A stretch of 64,000 nt of DNA from Ophthalmolycus amberensis (GCA_024529925.1 JAFEUB010001017.1:1601001-1665000); one strand, 5' to 3'; shown: positions 44,106 to 56,901, counted from the stretch's first letter. Translations and numbers: made by a program. The notes: generated from the sequence alone by a model not told the origin.

Positions 44106-47100
44106 CTGTGGAAAGAGAGGAAATTCAATATTCGGTCTTACTTATCGAGGCAAAATCAAAAAATGGTATTTGGAGCAGTCCACTAAGTCGAATCAGAATC
44201 AACAAGACAGAACGTTCAGGAGCTTTGTGGAAGTGCCTCGCATGCAGGATTCAAAGTAAGAGTATTGATAGGAAAGTAAGGATGGGTGGGCAGAGACACA
44301 ACGAGAATACATGGGTCTCACCTGGCCTAGCTTGGAGCCCTTGCCTGGCACTGGGGGACTAGGGGGCACTTCAAAGTCAGGGTAGTCGATGGACATCTGC
44401 CTGCACGGAGACACTGGGCTCATCATTTGCACCGACTCTGTGTCTGAGGTGTAGGAGTCTGATGTGGTGGCAACAGGCGGAGGAGAGTAAGGGAGGGGCA
44501 TTGAGCTGCAGCAGGACCCAGAGATGAATATCTGCTTGCTCAGCGACACGGGGCTCATCATGGGGACCGATTCAAAGTCTGATGCGTAGGATTGAGAGGC
44601 TGGAGGCCGGGAGAAAGGCAGGGAGACTGAGCAGATTGACATCTTGGCTAGCAGGGCGCAAGGAGGGACTTCAGGCTCTTTGGAAGGGATGTGCTGAGGG
44701 CTGGCGCAGACAGAAGGGTTGGTAGACAGACCAGACTCGGCCTGGCTGTCCTCCTCTTCCTCCTCGTTGTCGTCATTCTCCTCATCATCGGGGCCATCGG
44801 AGTCGTCGCCGTCTGAATCTTGGCGGTCAGCACTGCTCACCTGACTGCGGTCCCCTGTAGATGATAGGATATGTGAGAAGTTAGGTCTATTCTTGGTATT
44901 CTGCAGAACAAATGAGTCATCAGAGCTGATATGAACATATATGTGTTGAACCACTTTTATTCATTAAAGATCTTCTATCATCATGTAGGTTTCTTCCACA
45001 CAGTGAGAAAACCCACCACTCAGAATACAATTCGGTGAGGTTTTGTGCTGCTGCAGTGTTTCACACCCCACATCACCACACGCCCCTGAGCTCCATCACA
45101 GGCAGAGGAGGAAAAACAAATATGCTCTTAAGCGACTGGGACCATAGAATGCTTTCAGGGAGCTTCTCTCTCTCTTTTTTTTCTTTTCTAAAATTAGACG
45201 CAGCAATTTCCTTTCTAAACGCTGTGCATGTCGCCCACATGCGCTTTGAGTTAACAGAGGAAGGAGCTGCATTTAGCATTTGTAATTAGAACATGGCAAA
45301 GCTATTGATCGACATAGCAACAGAGCACAAGTGGGGACAACCTGTGTTTTATATCTCAGGGCATGACCGTGGGAGAATTACTCCAAGAAGGTTAATCCTG
45401 TTGTTTGAAACCAAAGCAAATGGGGAAAACAAGACCTCTCTGTATTAAGTCACTTTGTCAGTGTAAATAAAGCCTTTCATTTACAGAGAATGGTTCAGTT
45501 TGTTTGATAAGCCTTTTGAGCACACCAATTCCTCCGTGTTTCCCTCATGGCAAAGACCAGTGAAGTACTGTACCTGAGTCCTCTGCATCCTGATCCTCAA
45601 TGAGACCCTCAGGAACCCCCATCTCCATGCATTTCTTACTGTGGGCCTTGGATTTCATGTGCTTGGTCAGATTCCCTGCAAGAAGAGAGGCAGTGAGGTC
45701 TTACGGGTAGGGTAGAGCTCAAACAATAGCACAGAAGGAGTTTATGTAAGAGAATGCGGTCTTTGGGCAAGCTGTACGTAGAGGGTGAGTAACTGATAAA
45801 GACATTTTTAAATGAACGTGGGTTGCTCTGACACCGAGTACTGTTTCCGCAGTGTGGCGTGGGTAGGCAAGTTCGATAAAGAATAGTGAATCATACTGTC
45901 TTGGTTTAAGAGATGGTGAAACATCTTACATTTTATAAAAAGCAGTTCAAGGATATAAAAAATATGTCTGAAATATGAATTGTAGTAAAAACTAAGTGTG
46001 TGTTCAGATATGAGATCAGTGTCCCAAAATGTTATTCAAATCTGAGGTACCATATTCATCATGGTGCATATGTATTCAGTAATATAGAACCGCATACAGC
46101 GCAGTATGTTTAAAGACAACGCAATTTAACCAAAAAACATTACATTTTGAGAAATCACACCGATGGTTAACGTCTGGATCAGAGAATATGTTCCATCTTA
46201 TTTACTAGAATGTTTTTTGATTGATTTTGTAGAAGTGATTATTGAGAAAGTCCAGAGACTTCGCCGCATCCAAACAAGTTCAAACTTCCTGGTTGATGGA
46301 AAAATTGATAAATCCATCTCCAACCACAGACAAGTAGAGGAGCAGCAGCTTTAGATTCGTAGCTTTGAACACTGATCGACCAATGAGCACGAACCTTTCG
46401 TCTTGAAAGAGAAGTTGCAGTGGACGCAGTGGTATGGCCGGACATCTGAGTGGGTGCGGATGTGTTTGCGTAGCATGCTCGGCTTCTTGCAGCGGATCCC
46501 ACATTCCTCACAGATGTATTTACCGCGTCCACGCCCACGGACGTAAATATACTCCTCGTTCGATTTGTATCTGTGGGGTTGCAATAGAACCACGAAGGAC
46601 AAATAAGACAAACACATAAAACCAAGCATATAAGATTCTTGATATTAATATAATATAAATGTAATCAATAGTTCAGAATCATACCCGCCATCGAATATTT
46701 TGACCCGTCTTGGTTCTGTTTTAGATACCACCTCCTTGTCTGACTCGCTGCTGGCCTGAGGTTCTGGTTGCACTTTACTTCTGCTTTCAACTGATATAGA
46801 CTTCTGGGTTATTGGCACCTGCAGAGAGAAGAGGTGATTGATGTATTTATTGATTTAATTTAAGAAAAAAAGTCAACAGTATATTAGTAACATAAAAAAA
46901 CCCCCATCAGATCTTACCCTGGGCATGACGTCTTTCAGCTTGCCCGAGTAAGACAAGATGTCCGATTTCCCGCTAGTTGTTATGGCCGAGGTGTAGTGCA
47001 TTTTCTTGGAGCTCTGCTTGGAGTCAAACAGAGACATGACCACCTTGGTGGGCAACCCAAGCAGGTTATGGTTGTTCGGGCTGACAGTCCAGACAGCATA

Positions 47101-50100
47101 GGCTGACGTCTTCAGGTCAGTCTGTGGAACATGAAGAGGTTTCCGCTTCATCAAAAAACACCACGTGAAAGTGGTGGCAGTCTTCAAGCTGGGGAAAGAC
47201 AGGCGATGACTGTCTTTGGTGTTAACCATAGACACAGATGTGGTCAGTTTCACCTGACCACCGTGAAAGCTGGAGGGCCTAATAGGAGATTTGGCAGGAG
47301 TCCATCTTTGTTCCTCGGCTTTCTCTTGTGGTTTCAGAGTGTTGTTAGCTGGCATGGAGGAGCCCTGGCTACCAGTTGTATTATTAAGGGCAGGGCCTGC
47401 CTCTTCGTGAATAACAGTGCTTGTGTCTTTATTCAGCCCAGCACTGTCAGGTGACATGGGCTTAACGTCATCAGTAGCCTGTGAGTCCTTCTCCCCATCG
47501 GCTTTAACCTGCGGCAGAGGTGGGGCCTCAGTTTCAATGGGACTGTCCACTGGTTCAGTTGTGCAAACCTGCCTAACAAGTGTAAACTTCCGCTGTCTGG
47601 TAACCTCTGACATCTTAGAATTAAGATAATTGACCGATCTGCCGTCAGTCAGACAGGCCACGCCATGCTCATCCTTAGCCCGTTTTTGGTGCTTTTCCAT
47701 ATAGATGTCCAAGCTGTTGGCAGGTGACAGCATTCGTTTACTGGAAGCAGTGGGTTCCTGCTGTGGGCATAGAGTCACTGAAGACAGTTTCTTTGTGCAA
47801 TGTAAAGACCCAAGAGAAGGTGCTTGTTCACCAGTATGGTTATGAGTGCTAACTGTTTGAGTCCTGTCCTTCTTTGTTGTTGGTACAGCATGACTATCAC
47901 TCTCTACACTGTGAGTGGATGAGAGACTATTTTTATTGGACACAGAGGGAACAGGGTGCATCTGCTCGTGAGTGATGAGGATCTGTGGCAATGGTATAAC
48001 ACATGCTTGGTTCTGACCAAATGGGTCCCTTTGGTGTTCACCTGACCAAACTGTCTGTGTCTTAAGCTCAGAGGCCTGTTGATTGGGTTGACCAACGTAT
48101 ACATTTTGGAGTACGTCTGACGTGCTCAAGATTGGATTAGCAATAGGTATTGTTAAAATTGGCAAGGCTGTCTGCGTGCCCTGTGTGCTGGAGAATGAAA
48201 ATGTTTGGCTTGCTCTCAGAGCGGGACACTGCAGTTGGTATTTGGGCACAAAACTTCTTTCTTTCTTTTCTTCAGAGGTGGCTGGTTTGTTTTGGACATT
48301 CTCACGACAAACTACGATCTGGCTCAGAGGTGGTTGCATCTTTTGGCACATTTGAACCCTTGATGTTTGATGCCAAGGGTGTGGAAGGCCATGGACTTGA
48401 GGCTGCTGAATTAGGCTACCCAAATGAATGCTTTGCACGATCTGCTCATTCTTTTGCAAGGGTGTTTCTCCAGTGTGCAGGATGAAAGGCGGAGCCACGT
48501 TGCGCCTATTGGCAATGTGAATCTGCTGGGATCTATTCTGAGTTAAAGAGCTAACATTCGTAATGGGAGGTTTATCGAGAGGAATGACAGCTTTCCGAAC
48601 AGGTTGCTGACTCTCGAGGCCTATCTTTAAAGACATTTGGGGAACTAATGGCCCCCGCCTCCTTTCAATAAGTGGCACCTGGGAAACTTGGGGGATTTGT
48701 CCACTTTTTGGCTGGCCAGCAGGTGACAGAGATTTGCTGGGGGATACGTTGCCACAGTCAAAGGACTTGCTACGGTAGTCGCATGAAATCTCCACAGATG
48801 GTTGAGTACAAGTGATCTGTTCAGATGCGGTACGCCTCATCATACCAGGCACACCAAGGGTGTTGAAGGCTATTGGCAAACCTTTCGGCTCTGGAACTTT
48901 GCTGACACACTCCCCTCTGGAAGGACTCTCTGACCGAGATGGCTCATCTCTGTCAAAAGAGGCAGAGATGCTGGAACAACGAGAAAGACTACTCTCCCTG
49001 CTGAGGCTTCGCGAGAGGCTGGACTCAAAACTGGATTCACCTGAGGAGTGATCCATTTGAGCGAGACGAATTCTTTTCTTTTTCGGCGGAAGTTTCTCTG
49101 CTGGTACCTTTGACAAGCTCTCACTTCTCGGAGGCCAGCTGAACTGATCTGCAGGCTTATCCGATGGCTCAGTAGTCTGTGTTTCATGTTCTCTGTCGGG
49201 CTCCTCTGTGACCAGAATCTCAGGAACTTGGATGTTATTTTGACGAACCAGACGAGACTGATGGACAGGAGTAGTGTTGTCACCAACTGCTGCTACTGCG
49301 CCATCAGTGCATTGTTCCTTCCTTTGTTTTCCATAGTCAGCATTCTTGGGTTGGGACATTTTTTCATGGTAGCTGTCAGCTGAGACATTTGCTATTGCAT
49401 CAGTTTTGAGTTTGTTGAGGGGATCCTTCTCCAAAATATCAACAGGAGAGGCCCTGTCAATAGATTCAGTTTCAAATGAATTGGGTCTGCTGAGAGAGTT
49501 GGTGTGTCTGATGACGGAAGTACCACTGCCTTGCCTTTGCAATTCTCCTTTAGGAGAAGTGCTGATCTGGGTCTCTCGTATTGGTGACAGTCTGGAATCC
49601 GAAGTATTAATACTTCTAGCTAACAGCTGAATCTGAGGTAGCTTTGACTGATTGTTTTTGGGCTGTATGTCTACTATTACAGCATGCTGAGAAATAGCCT
49701 GACTTGGCAAAGCTGTCGGTAGCTCAAAACTAACTGAACAAGGTGGAATGGTGTCGGTCGGAGATTGATCGTCCTCATCTCCAACACTTTTCATTTTCCT
49801 TCTCTTCCTAATTGATGTCTGTTGATCGAGTATTCCTGCGCCACTAGTTGATCTAGGGACTGTGGGCTGCATTATGTTAACGTGAAAAACATCTTGATCC
49901 GTTTCTTTAACCGTGATTGACTTGTTTTTTGGACCATGAAGCTCAGAGCAATAGAATTTCTTGTGAGTTTCAAAATTTTCTAACTTTCTGTACCGATTAC
50001 GACACGTTTCACACTCGTACATCGTGCCTTTGTTCTGCTGAGGCTTTCTGTTTCTGTCCTGACTGTGCTCAAAAGATCTGCTTCTTTGCACCAGCTCAGT

Positions 50101-53100
50101 GGAACTGCTTTGACCATGATAGCACTCATCCATGGAGCGAAGAGTAGGGAGGCCATGTCCCTCACTTGTGGTAAAGTCTTCCACTGCTGCTTGTCTGACT
50201 AAGGTACGAGAATGTATTGCTGGATTTGGAGTTGATGGGGCTGATGAAAATACTTCATCATTAAACGAACTCATCTTGTCATCAAATGACTGACAAATTC
50301 GCAGAGGGTGGGGGATAGGGGCAACATTAAGGGGAAGAGCAGTGTGTCCTGGTGTAGTAGGCATAGAGTTACTTCTTGTTATTGGCAAACAATCCATCGG
50401 TGGGTATTGAGAAGGTACAGAGAGGAGAAATACTGGCTTTGATTTATCTGTAGGCGTAAATGGGGACTTGGGAATGTCTGAGCTGGAACTTGACCTTCTT
50501 CCTATTGGTTTAAGATCAAATTGAAATGAGTCTTTAAATATGTATGATTTAGGAGAGTCTATGCTGCCTCTCCTTGAGAGAGATGTCCTCCTTGGCTTTA
50601 CACTGTCCAGCTGCTTGTTGTCAACTACTGCCTCATTATCGGATATCAACTTTGAAATTCGTTCTTCCAGAGAGAGTACTTTGGCTTCTAATGGTGGACG
50701 CATCTGTCCTTCTGTGGCTCGTGGCTTTTGCTCAGCTGCTACATGCATTACTGTGGCAGCCACAGGAGGGACATTGGGAAGGGTATTCTTGACAATGTCA
50801 ATGTCCACTGGTGGAGTTATCTTAACAAAGGGGCTGGGTGGACTCATTGCCTGGTCAGCACTTTCAGAACGCGAGAAGTAGCCAGAATCTGTACTTCCTA
50901 AACTGCGAGGGCTTAGTAGACACTTGACCTGCTGCTGTTGGGAAAAGTCTGTTGCTTGTTGCCTCTGAAGCTGAGCATGTCCACCTAACAGTGGAGACTT
51001 GCACTGTTGGTCTTCATCTTCACTCACAGTATCTAGTGAAGGATTTGTACCATCCACCTCTTTAAGAGATGACAGGACTGTGATGCTTGATCTCATATTA
51101 GCAGTCTGGAACTCTCGTTGCCGTTGTGCAGCCGCTTGCTCAGGTGCTGCGCATGTGACTCTCGGGCTATCTGCCCTCAGAGGGGAGACATTGACAGGGT
51201 ATACAACAACTTTTGGAAGTGCAGCTGTGACTTTGGGCTCATGCGTCCTCTGACCTGCTTTAATTGACTCAAACACAGCTGATGAGTCTGCTTCCCCGTG
51301 GCTTGCTGGGGTTGTACCTACACTCTGTAAACTATTTTCAGACATAGCTGCCACACTACTCTGTGATGAGTCAGGGTCCAGGTCTGCAGTGCTACCATCC
51401 TCGTCACTGTCCCCACTCTCCTCTGCCTCCGAATGTGTTCCTAGGGCTTTGTCTGATTCTTGAGAGAGTGAGCCACCTCCAGATTCAGACTGTGCAATGA
51501 GACCCAGTTTTATAGCATGAGCATGTGATTTCTTATGCTTGTACAAGTTGCTCTTGGTTTTGAATGAGAAGCCACAAGTTACACAGGGGTATGGTCTTTC
51601 CCCCGTGTGAGACCTGATGTGTTTGAGCAGCACGCTGGGTTTTGCACATGCCCGACTGCAGTATTCACAAACATACTTTCCAGGCTTCTTAGGCTTTTGG
51701 TCCTTGGAAACCTGATCAGCTCCAAAATTCATTACCGAGGTCATCTGAACTTGGTTGCTGCAAGGTGTAACTGGGACCTGAATGGTGCTGGGAACACTTG
51801 CTGAGAGGGACTGGCATGTGTGCACAACAGGCGGTTGGCTTTGTGGCAAAGCATTGGAGCGTGAGGGAGCAGGTGCATGTGTTATAGTTGATGGTCCAGT
51901 ATTAAAGTTCATGTGCAAGCAATTCTTTTCTGGCATAAAATGCGGTGTAGCAAGCGGAGAGGACTGCATGGGAGTACCCTGTGTAGATGTCTGCACATTT
52001 CCCTGTAGTGGTGCTGCAATGCCAATAACGTTGCCTTGCTTGTCAATATAATAAGTCTGCATATGGGAAGCTGGGTTCTGAAGACCAATATTGACAGCTG
52101 GCATTGTTGTTAATTCACAACTAGATTGAGCATTAAGGGTGGAAGCTGGTTTTCCGATGGCTGCGACCTGCAAGGAGTTGTTCTTCTCGGCCAGTGTACT
52201 AAAGTCAGGCTCCATTGCCTTAAGTAGAACATCAAGTGGAGCACTGCTGTGGTAAGGATCTCCCTCAAAGCTGGGCTCTCTGCTCTCGCTGTCTTTGGAC
52301 TGAGACACTTTAATCAATGAGCCCTTCTCAGCCAGCAATGGGCTCAAGTGACGGTGGCCTGGAAGTCGTTTCTTCCTGCTTCAGCCTGTCAGCGTCGGTG
52401 GAAGGTGACCCCTTGTGAGGGGACGTCGCAACTGGTTGGGCATATTGTGGGTCTCTTTTCTCACTGGGGGATGTTGAAGGATTGTGGGAAGGACTGTTGG
52501 AGGAGGAGCAGCAAGAAGAAGGTGTAGTCTCTTTGGACGCTGCTTCGTGAAGCGCAGTTTCAGATGTTTTCAACTGCAGGGGCTTCTTCACCGGTGATTT
52601 CGGAATTTTCTCGAGCCGATTCTCTGTAACAACCTTTTTTCTTTTTAGGCCTTTTATGTTATCTGCATTTCTCCGACTGCTTTCAGATATCCCTGTGGGA
52701 GAAGGAGACAGAAAAGCACAGTTGGTACAACAACACCATCTTTCTTTAAACTTTCCCCAACACCCGACCATATGAGCAGAGTGAGCTCAAAAGGCCCCTC
52801 TGAGAAAATCATTTCTAAATGTGTTAAATTGTTGAAATGAAGGACATTTCATTGGCTCATAAAACGAATGGCAGTTAATAAAAACCTAGAGTGCAGATAA
52901 TTCTAGCATTGTATATTCAATTTAGAGATCAAACATTTTAGACAATTAGTTTATTTGGTGCCTATTTTTAAATTAGTAAAATAGTGGAGAAGTCTGAGCA
53001 ACCAATACCCAAAGCTATGGCAGTTGTGTTTTTTGAACTAGTCAATTATATAACTGCCATTTAAACATTAGTAACATTACTTTGACAGAGTTTAGCATGT

Positions 53101-55366
53101 GAAGGAAAACAATAGCTGCAGTTTATCTCCCAAATAATCAATAAACATTCGATTTTTCTCAATTTATTGTTTTTTACGTCTAACTTCTATATTTGTCACA
53201 GTTGCTTTATAACCTTTTTCTGCAAACATATTTCTTTCTTAGATTAAAAAGCAAAGAAGTATTATTTAAGTTACTACAGTATTCAGTATTTGCCTCCTAT
53301 TATACTATATTTGATTCCTCACTCACTTATGTTTCATAGTTATTCTCCTCCATATAAACTGTGCAAACTCTGGTGACCATTAGAGGTTTACACTTTCTGC
53401 ACCCCTAATAAAAAACACTCACAGACTGAATCAAAACTAATACTTATGTTTGAATTGCTTTGTTACAGAGCCATGCGGTCATTCTGGAAACCAGTGATGA
53501 CCGTACAATTATAGTGCAAAACAATTACAATCATTGATGTTTAACATGCACAACTGTTACATAAAGCAAAACACTGAAGTGTTGTAGCTTAAAGATACAG
53601 AGCATAACCTTTCACATTCAATTTCTGAAAAGCCTTCACTGAAGCTTAACCCATTTCATTGTAATTTATTGTTTTCATCAACAGCTTCTTTTGTTGAAAT
53701 TGGATGGGGATATATTTGTAGAATTTAGACAAATCACCCTTAGTTGCTTTTTACTTGCTGTGTGACTAATACCACAGAGGCCCACGCTTCATTATATAAG
53801 ATAGTCGACGTACGACAAGGCTTGGCTGATCAGAAAATGCAACTGCTTTCAAAACTGCATTCCAACAATAAAGCAGCTCTGTTTTTAAAAAAGGGCACAC
53901 CCATACCATGCAGTCCCATAATGTGTGGAGTGGTGATTCAGCCGTGTGTTTTTTCAGGACATGTTGCATAAGATCAGCAGTGCCCCGTCACAGTTTCCTG
54001 GCCTGTGTAGGTATTTCCCAAGATGAGGTCACGGTTCCCTCAAGGTCTCCAGTGTAAGTAGGTTGAGGAACGCCTTGTCTTTACATAAGTCAATCCATTC
54101 TCCGACACAAACATGCCAACGTTTGAAAGCTGCGCACAACCAATGCGACGCGCTCTACAAAGCAAACCCTGTGACTTTCAACAACTCGCCTCACAGAGAA
54201 ACACATTTGTATCAACTGCTGGTGAAAGACATGGGAAAAGGATTTAGTTCCTCAAACCCACAACGAGGACAAGTCTGTAAAAGAGATTCCATGACTTCAC
54301 CAAGACTTTTCCATCATAAAAAAAAAGGCACTTTGCAAACAAACAACATTTGTCACCGTCTGTCTTCAGCTTTAACTTAGAAAGACGTGTGAAGGCTTAT
54401 CGCCGGATAAAAATAAAATTCAACCAATCAGCAAATTCTGTCTGTTCTGATGTCCTTTTCCTCCCCCCTCTAATTATTCGCTACCCGTATGAAGCTTGGT
54501 GGTTTTTATATACACAACAGAGACAGTGGCCGAATGATCCACGTGTGAAAGAGCTTCTGACAGAATTAAGGTATTTTAAAAGGCGCTGGTCAGAGGGATT
54601 AACCCTTGACTGGCACACACGGACATCAGTACCTGCTGTACCTGCTGATATTGTTATTTGTACTCTATTTAGTGTCTCCACCCAATCTCGATCACAGTAG
54701 GTGATTCCATCAAAGCGTGCATGTCCCGCGAATAAGCTGGGCGGTTTTTTAAAAAGAAAATGCCGCGGTGATGAGTTAAGCTCGGCTCAAACGGAGACCA
54801 TGAAGCCGCTTCGGCTCGAAACAAACCAGATAGAAAACTTGGATATTGCAAATAGTTTTACTGAAGGAGTGAAAATAAACGTGGTGGCTGCTGCAAAGAT
54901 CCAGATGACTCACAGCAACTAGTTACCAAATGTTACCATTAACTCCACATAGTGTAAATATACTATTCTGGATAAATCAATCAGTAATGGAGTGTCATTA
55001 AATTACAGCTAGATAAAAGGAAAATATATTGCAAATACTGCAATGACAAACACACCATATAATAAATAATTTCTGCACCATTAATAAAAACACTTTACAT
55101 TCCAGACCAGTGAATTTTATTTATTTTGAGTTTTCAGTGAAAAACCCAAAGCAGGCATTTTACTCATTTTAAACTAGCAAAAAACAAACAAAAAAAAACT
55201 ACAAAAGCAAACTGCCATTCAAATGAAAGAGAATAGATTTGACACATTTATTATTTATTAAAAACAGAAATAGTTGTTTTCAGTCATAGTCTTGATTAAA
55301 AGCACCTCTTACCTTTCTGTGAGCCTTCGGGGTCTTTGAGCTCTTTCTGTGCCTCTTCGATTTTAT
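42972..55366 (-). CDS. hivep1: hivep1, ZAS zinc-finger transcription factor (7 coding exons; 5' end outside window)
   Basis: Nuclear C2H2 protein that binds kappaB-like enhancer sites and acts downstream of NF-kappaB and BMP/SMAD signalling (family knowledge). Coding exons on the minus strand: 55366-55313, 52692-46918, 46818-46685, 46570-46395, 45675-45574, 44854-44322 and 44105-42972. All are bounded by AG/GT and join in phase. Seen in order: DKIEEAQKEL near the N-terminus, ZAS-N finger pair, CCHC finger, basic PPKKKR stretch, ZAS-C finger pair, acidic tract, Pro/Ser-rich tail, and the terminus EVSSDDEDRLVIAT. The blocks KRMLSPANSLDI, SFPSLKT and LGLPTK match HIVEP1 as I remember it better than HIVEP2 or HIVEP3. 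About 2634 residues are encoded here (human about 2718); only roughly the first 13-15 are missing. One net extra base in the giant exon breaks the frame. Confidence 0.95.
44322..44854 (-). CDS. hivep1: hivep1 acidic/Ser-Pro exon
   Basis: A 533-nt exon. Acceptor atcatctacag, donor GGCCAG|gtgag. It enters at phase 1 and ends on a codon boundary. It starts GDRSQVSSADRQDSDGDD, followed by a long Asp/Glu tract (EEEEEDSQAESGLST). Two copies of an SDxESVxMMSPVS motif follow, then MSIDYPDFEVPPSPP. The acidic tract and the CHQMSVDYP-like end correspond to human HIVEP1. The doubled MMSPVS motif is not in the human sequence as I recall it. Confidence 0.92.
44855..46394 (-). other. hivep1: hivep1 introns around the ZAS-C exon
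   Basis: Introns of 719 nt each (46394-45676 and 45573-44855) on either side of the 102-nt finger exon. Apart from a pyrimidine run near 45170-45188 (plus strand) I see nothing unusual. Small open frames at 45035-45289 are spurious. Confidence 0.7.
45574..45675 (-). CDS. hivep1: hivep1 ZAS-C zinc-finger exon 2
   Basis: A 102-nt exon. Acceptor ttcttgcag, donor GACTCAG|gtacag. It enters and leaves at phase 1. It encodes NLTKHMKSKAHSKKCMEMGV and continues PEGLIEDQDAEDS, supplying the histidine half of the fourth finger and the start of the acidic linker. The block NLTKHMKSKAHSKKC is nearly invariant in the family. No open frame of any length marks it, because only about 34 codons are involved. 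Confidence 0.92.
46395..46570 (-). CDS. hivep1: hivep1 ZAS-C zinc-finger exon 1
   Basis: A 176-nt exon. Acceptor ccccacag, donor ACGAAAG|gttcg. It encodes YKSNEEYIYVRGRGRGKYIC and the whole third C2H2 finger (CEEC ... HIRTH), then the cysteine half of the fourth (YHCVHC). Its end at ...FSFKTKG falls inside the fourth finger, so that finger is completed by the next exon. The RGRGRGKYICEECG block is highly conserved in HIVEP proteins. Confidence 0.95.
46685..46818 (-). CDS. hivep1: hivep1 linker exon before the ZAS-C fingers
   Basis: A 134-nt exon. Acceptor ctctctgcag, donor GATGGCGG|gtatg. It enters at phase 0 and leaves at phase 2. It encodes VPITQKSISVES... to EPRRVKIFDGG; the last block matches human HIVEP1 EPRRIKIFDGG. 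The introns on either side are only 99 and 114 nt, typical of compact teleost genes. Confidence 0.9.
46918..52692 (-). CDS. hivep1: hivep1 giant exon, with internal frameshift
   Basis: A 5775-nt exon. The acceptor tctcccacag lies just before 52692 and the donor CCCAGG|gtaag follows 46918. It begins in one frame (GISESSRRNADNIKGLKRKK...) that reaches TGA at 52328. The rest, from about 52388 on, is open in the next frame down to the donor. The ZAS-N pair of C2H2 fingers lies at about 51685-51525 (YVCEYC, HIRSH, TGERPY linker, HKKSHAH). A CCHC finger lies at about 50026-49943 (YECETC, HKKFYC). A basic PPKKKR motif with Ser-rich flanks lies near 49090-49000. The length fits the single giant exon of the family. 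Exon length modulo 3 confirms one surplus base. The conserved SLSRRGS and SIDSPKSYIFKDSFQFDLKP blocks are intact. Confidence 0.95.
52693..55312 (-). other. hivep1: hivep1 intron, 2620 nt
   Basis: Intron between the 54-nt exon and the giant exon, starting gtaag at 55312 and ending cccacag at 52693. AT-rich and without a recognisable repeat family. Short open frames at about 53744-54922 show no family signature. No exon was recognised inside it. Confidence 0.75.
55313..55366 (-). CDS. hivep1: hivep1 coding exon a (first one visible)
   Basis: A 54-nt exon. The acceptor is ...cttgcag before position 55366 and the donor is GAAAG|gtaag after 55313. It enters and leaves at phase 1. It encodes DKIEEAQKELKDPEGSQK, matching the DKIEEAQKELN segment close to the human HIVEP1 N-terminus. 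The ATG-containing exon that should precede it (human MPRTKQ...) was not found between 55367 and 64000. Confidence 0.85.
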
Positions 55367-56620
55367 CTGCAAGACAAGAACAGAAACATTTTCAGCCCAA
55401 ACGCACACGGACTCTCGCTCCGCGGCGGAAGGCAGTGCAGAATGTAACAAATGGATACTGGGGATGCTTCCCACACGGCTGTAGCGGGACGAAGGTCCTT
55501 CATGAAATGAAAAACAGATATTCTTCCATAGCTGAGAGAGAGAGAGAGAAAGAGCAAGTACACTATTCCATTATGGAAACTACTGCAATTATGAAGGGGG
55601 GCAAGCCCTGAGTGCACACACAATAACACAACCATGCAAGCACACCCACTGACAGAAATAACCGCGTTGAGTATGTATGGTACGCGGGGTTAAGCTTGCA
55701 AACAAGTCAATGTGGTGGGTTCGTTCTCATCATCACGGAGCAAGCGCTAACCCACGGGCCAATTTGCATATTTAAAGACCATCGACACCCCTCTGGGAAG
55801 TTCTTCTATACGTCAACACTCATCACCCACAATGCAGCAGGTGAAGAACCTGCTTCTGCACAAGCATATGGATGTGTGGGAGGTGACGCGGTATTTACTT
55901 TGTGTTACTGTAATCAACATTAATTACATACGCTGGCTCAGCGTGGCGTGAATGGCTTATACACAGTGGAATAGAGGGAATCACCACCACAGGCTGTGGG
56001 AGTGTGTACATCGTGAGTGTGTGCACATCGTGAGTGTGCACTTGCATGTCCAAGGCTCATTCGAGTCAGTTTTTTAATTTAAAAAAGTTTTTAGTTTACA
56101 GGCTGAATTGTGACCGATACAAATATACGTATATATGAAAATGCAATATGCGTATATAGTGCAAACTCTCATTTTAACGGTTTGTTTTTCTTATTATTTG
56201 AGGGAAATCTGAAGCTTTTTTGTTGTTGCATTTTCTCCCTATTCGTGTCTCTACTTTCTATTATGTGAAACATATTCTGGGCTGTGATCACCACAAGGCA
56301 GTTTTGTTGACTGTAAACTGCAGTAATCGGTTTGTGCAGCAACGTGTGGATGTGCAAAGGGCCCAAAAGCAATGAAATGAGTTCAAACCAATCTGCTTTT
56401 CTGTGTGCGTAAAGAGTAAAAACAGAAAACTGTGAGCATTTCACATGTTGGTACTAGATGGAAAAATAAACCCTGTGCCCTGCGCACGACATTACTGTGA
56501 GACGAATCCTCGAGGACCAATGGTAACTATTATTTTCCTAGATTGCACAGATGTTAATGGGAGGGTGAAGGAGGGCGTTCTTCTGTGGTTCCCAAAAATC
56601 GCAGCGCTATGCCGGGAACA

Positions 56621-56870
56621 CGAGGAGGAGGAGGAGGAGGAGGAGGGACACGAGCGAGCCACAGAAGAGGTCAGTGGATTATGTCATCGTGTGTGTGTGT
56701 GTGTGTGTGTTACTAGAGTCACACCCTTCCCCATCTCCGTTTCTGTATCCCAGGCACACGCCACGGATTACATAACGCGTCCCCACCCCTCCCTGTGCTG
56801 CCGTGGAGCAAAACAAAGGCACCCTGCCAGCAGAAACACAGCAACCGAGGCTCACGAGGAGAGAGGGCAG

Positions 56871-56901
<31 letters not shown>
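56621..56901. repeat. GAG and GT microsatellites
   Basis: GAG trinucleotide run at 56621-56646, GT runs at 56689-56710 and 56875-56901. Confidence 0.9.

Noticed and set aside
46873..55366. Identity as hivep2 or hivep3
   Set aside because: C-terminal SSDDEDRLVIAT, the KRMLSPANSLDI block and the ACAKPSVLLKH finger sequence fit HIVEP1 better than its paralogues.
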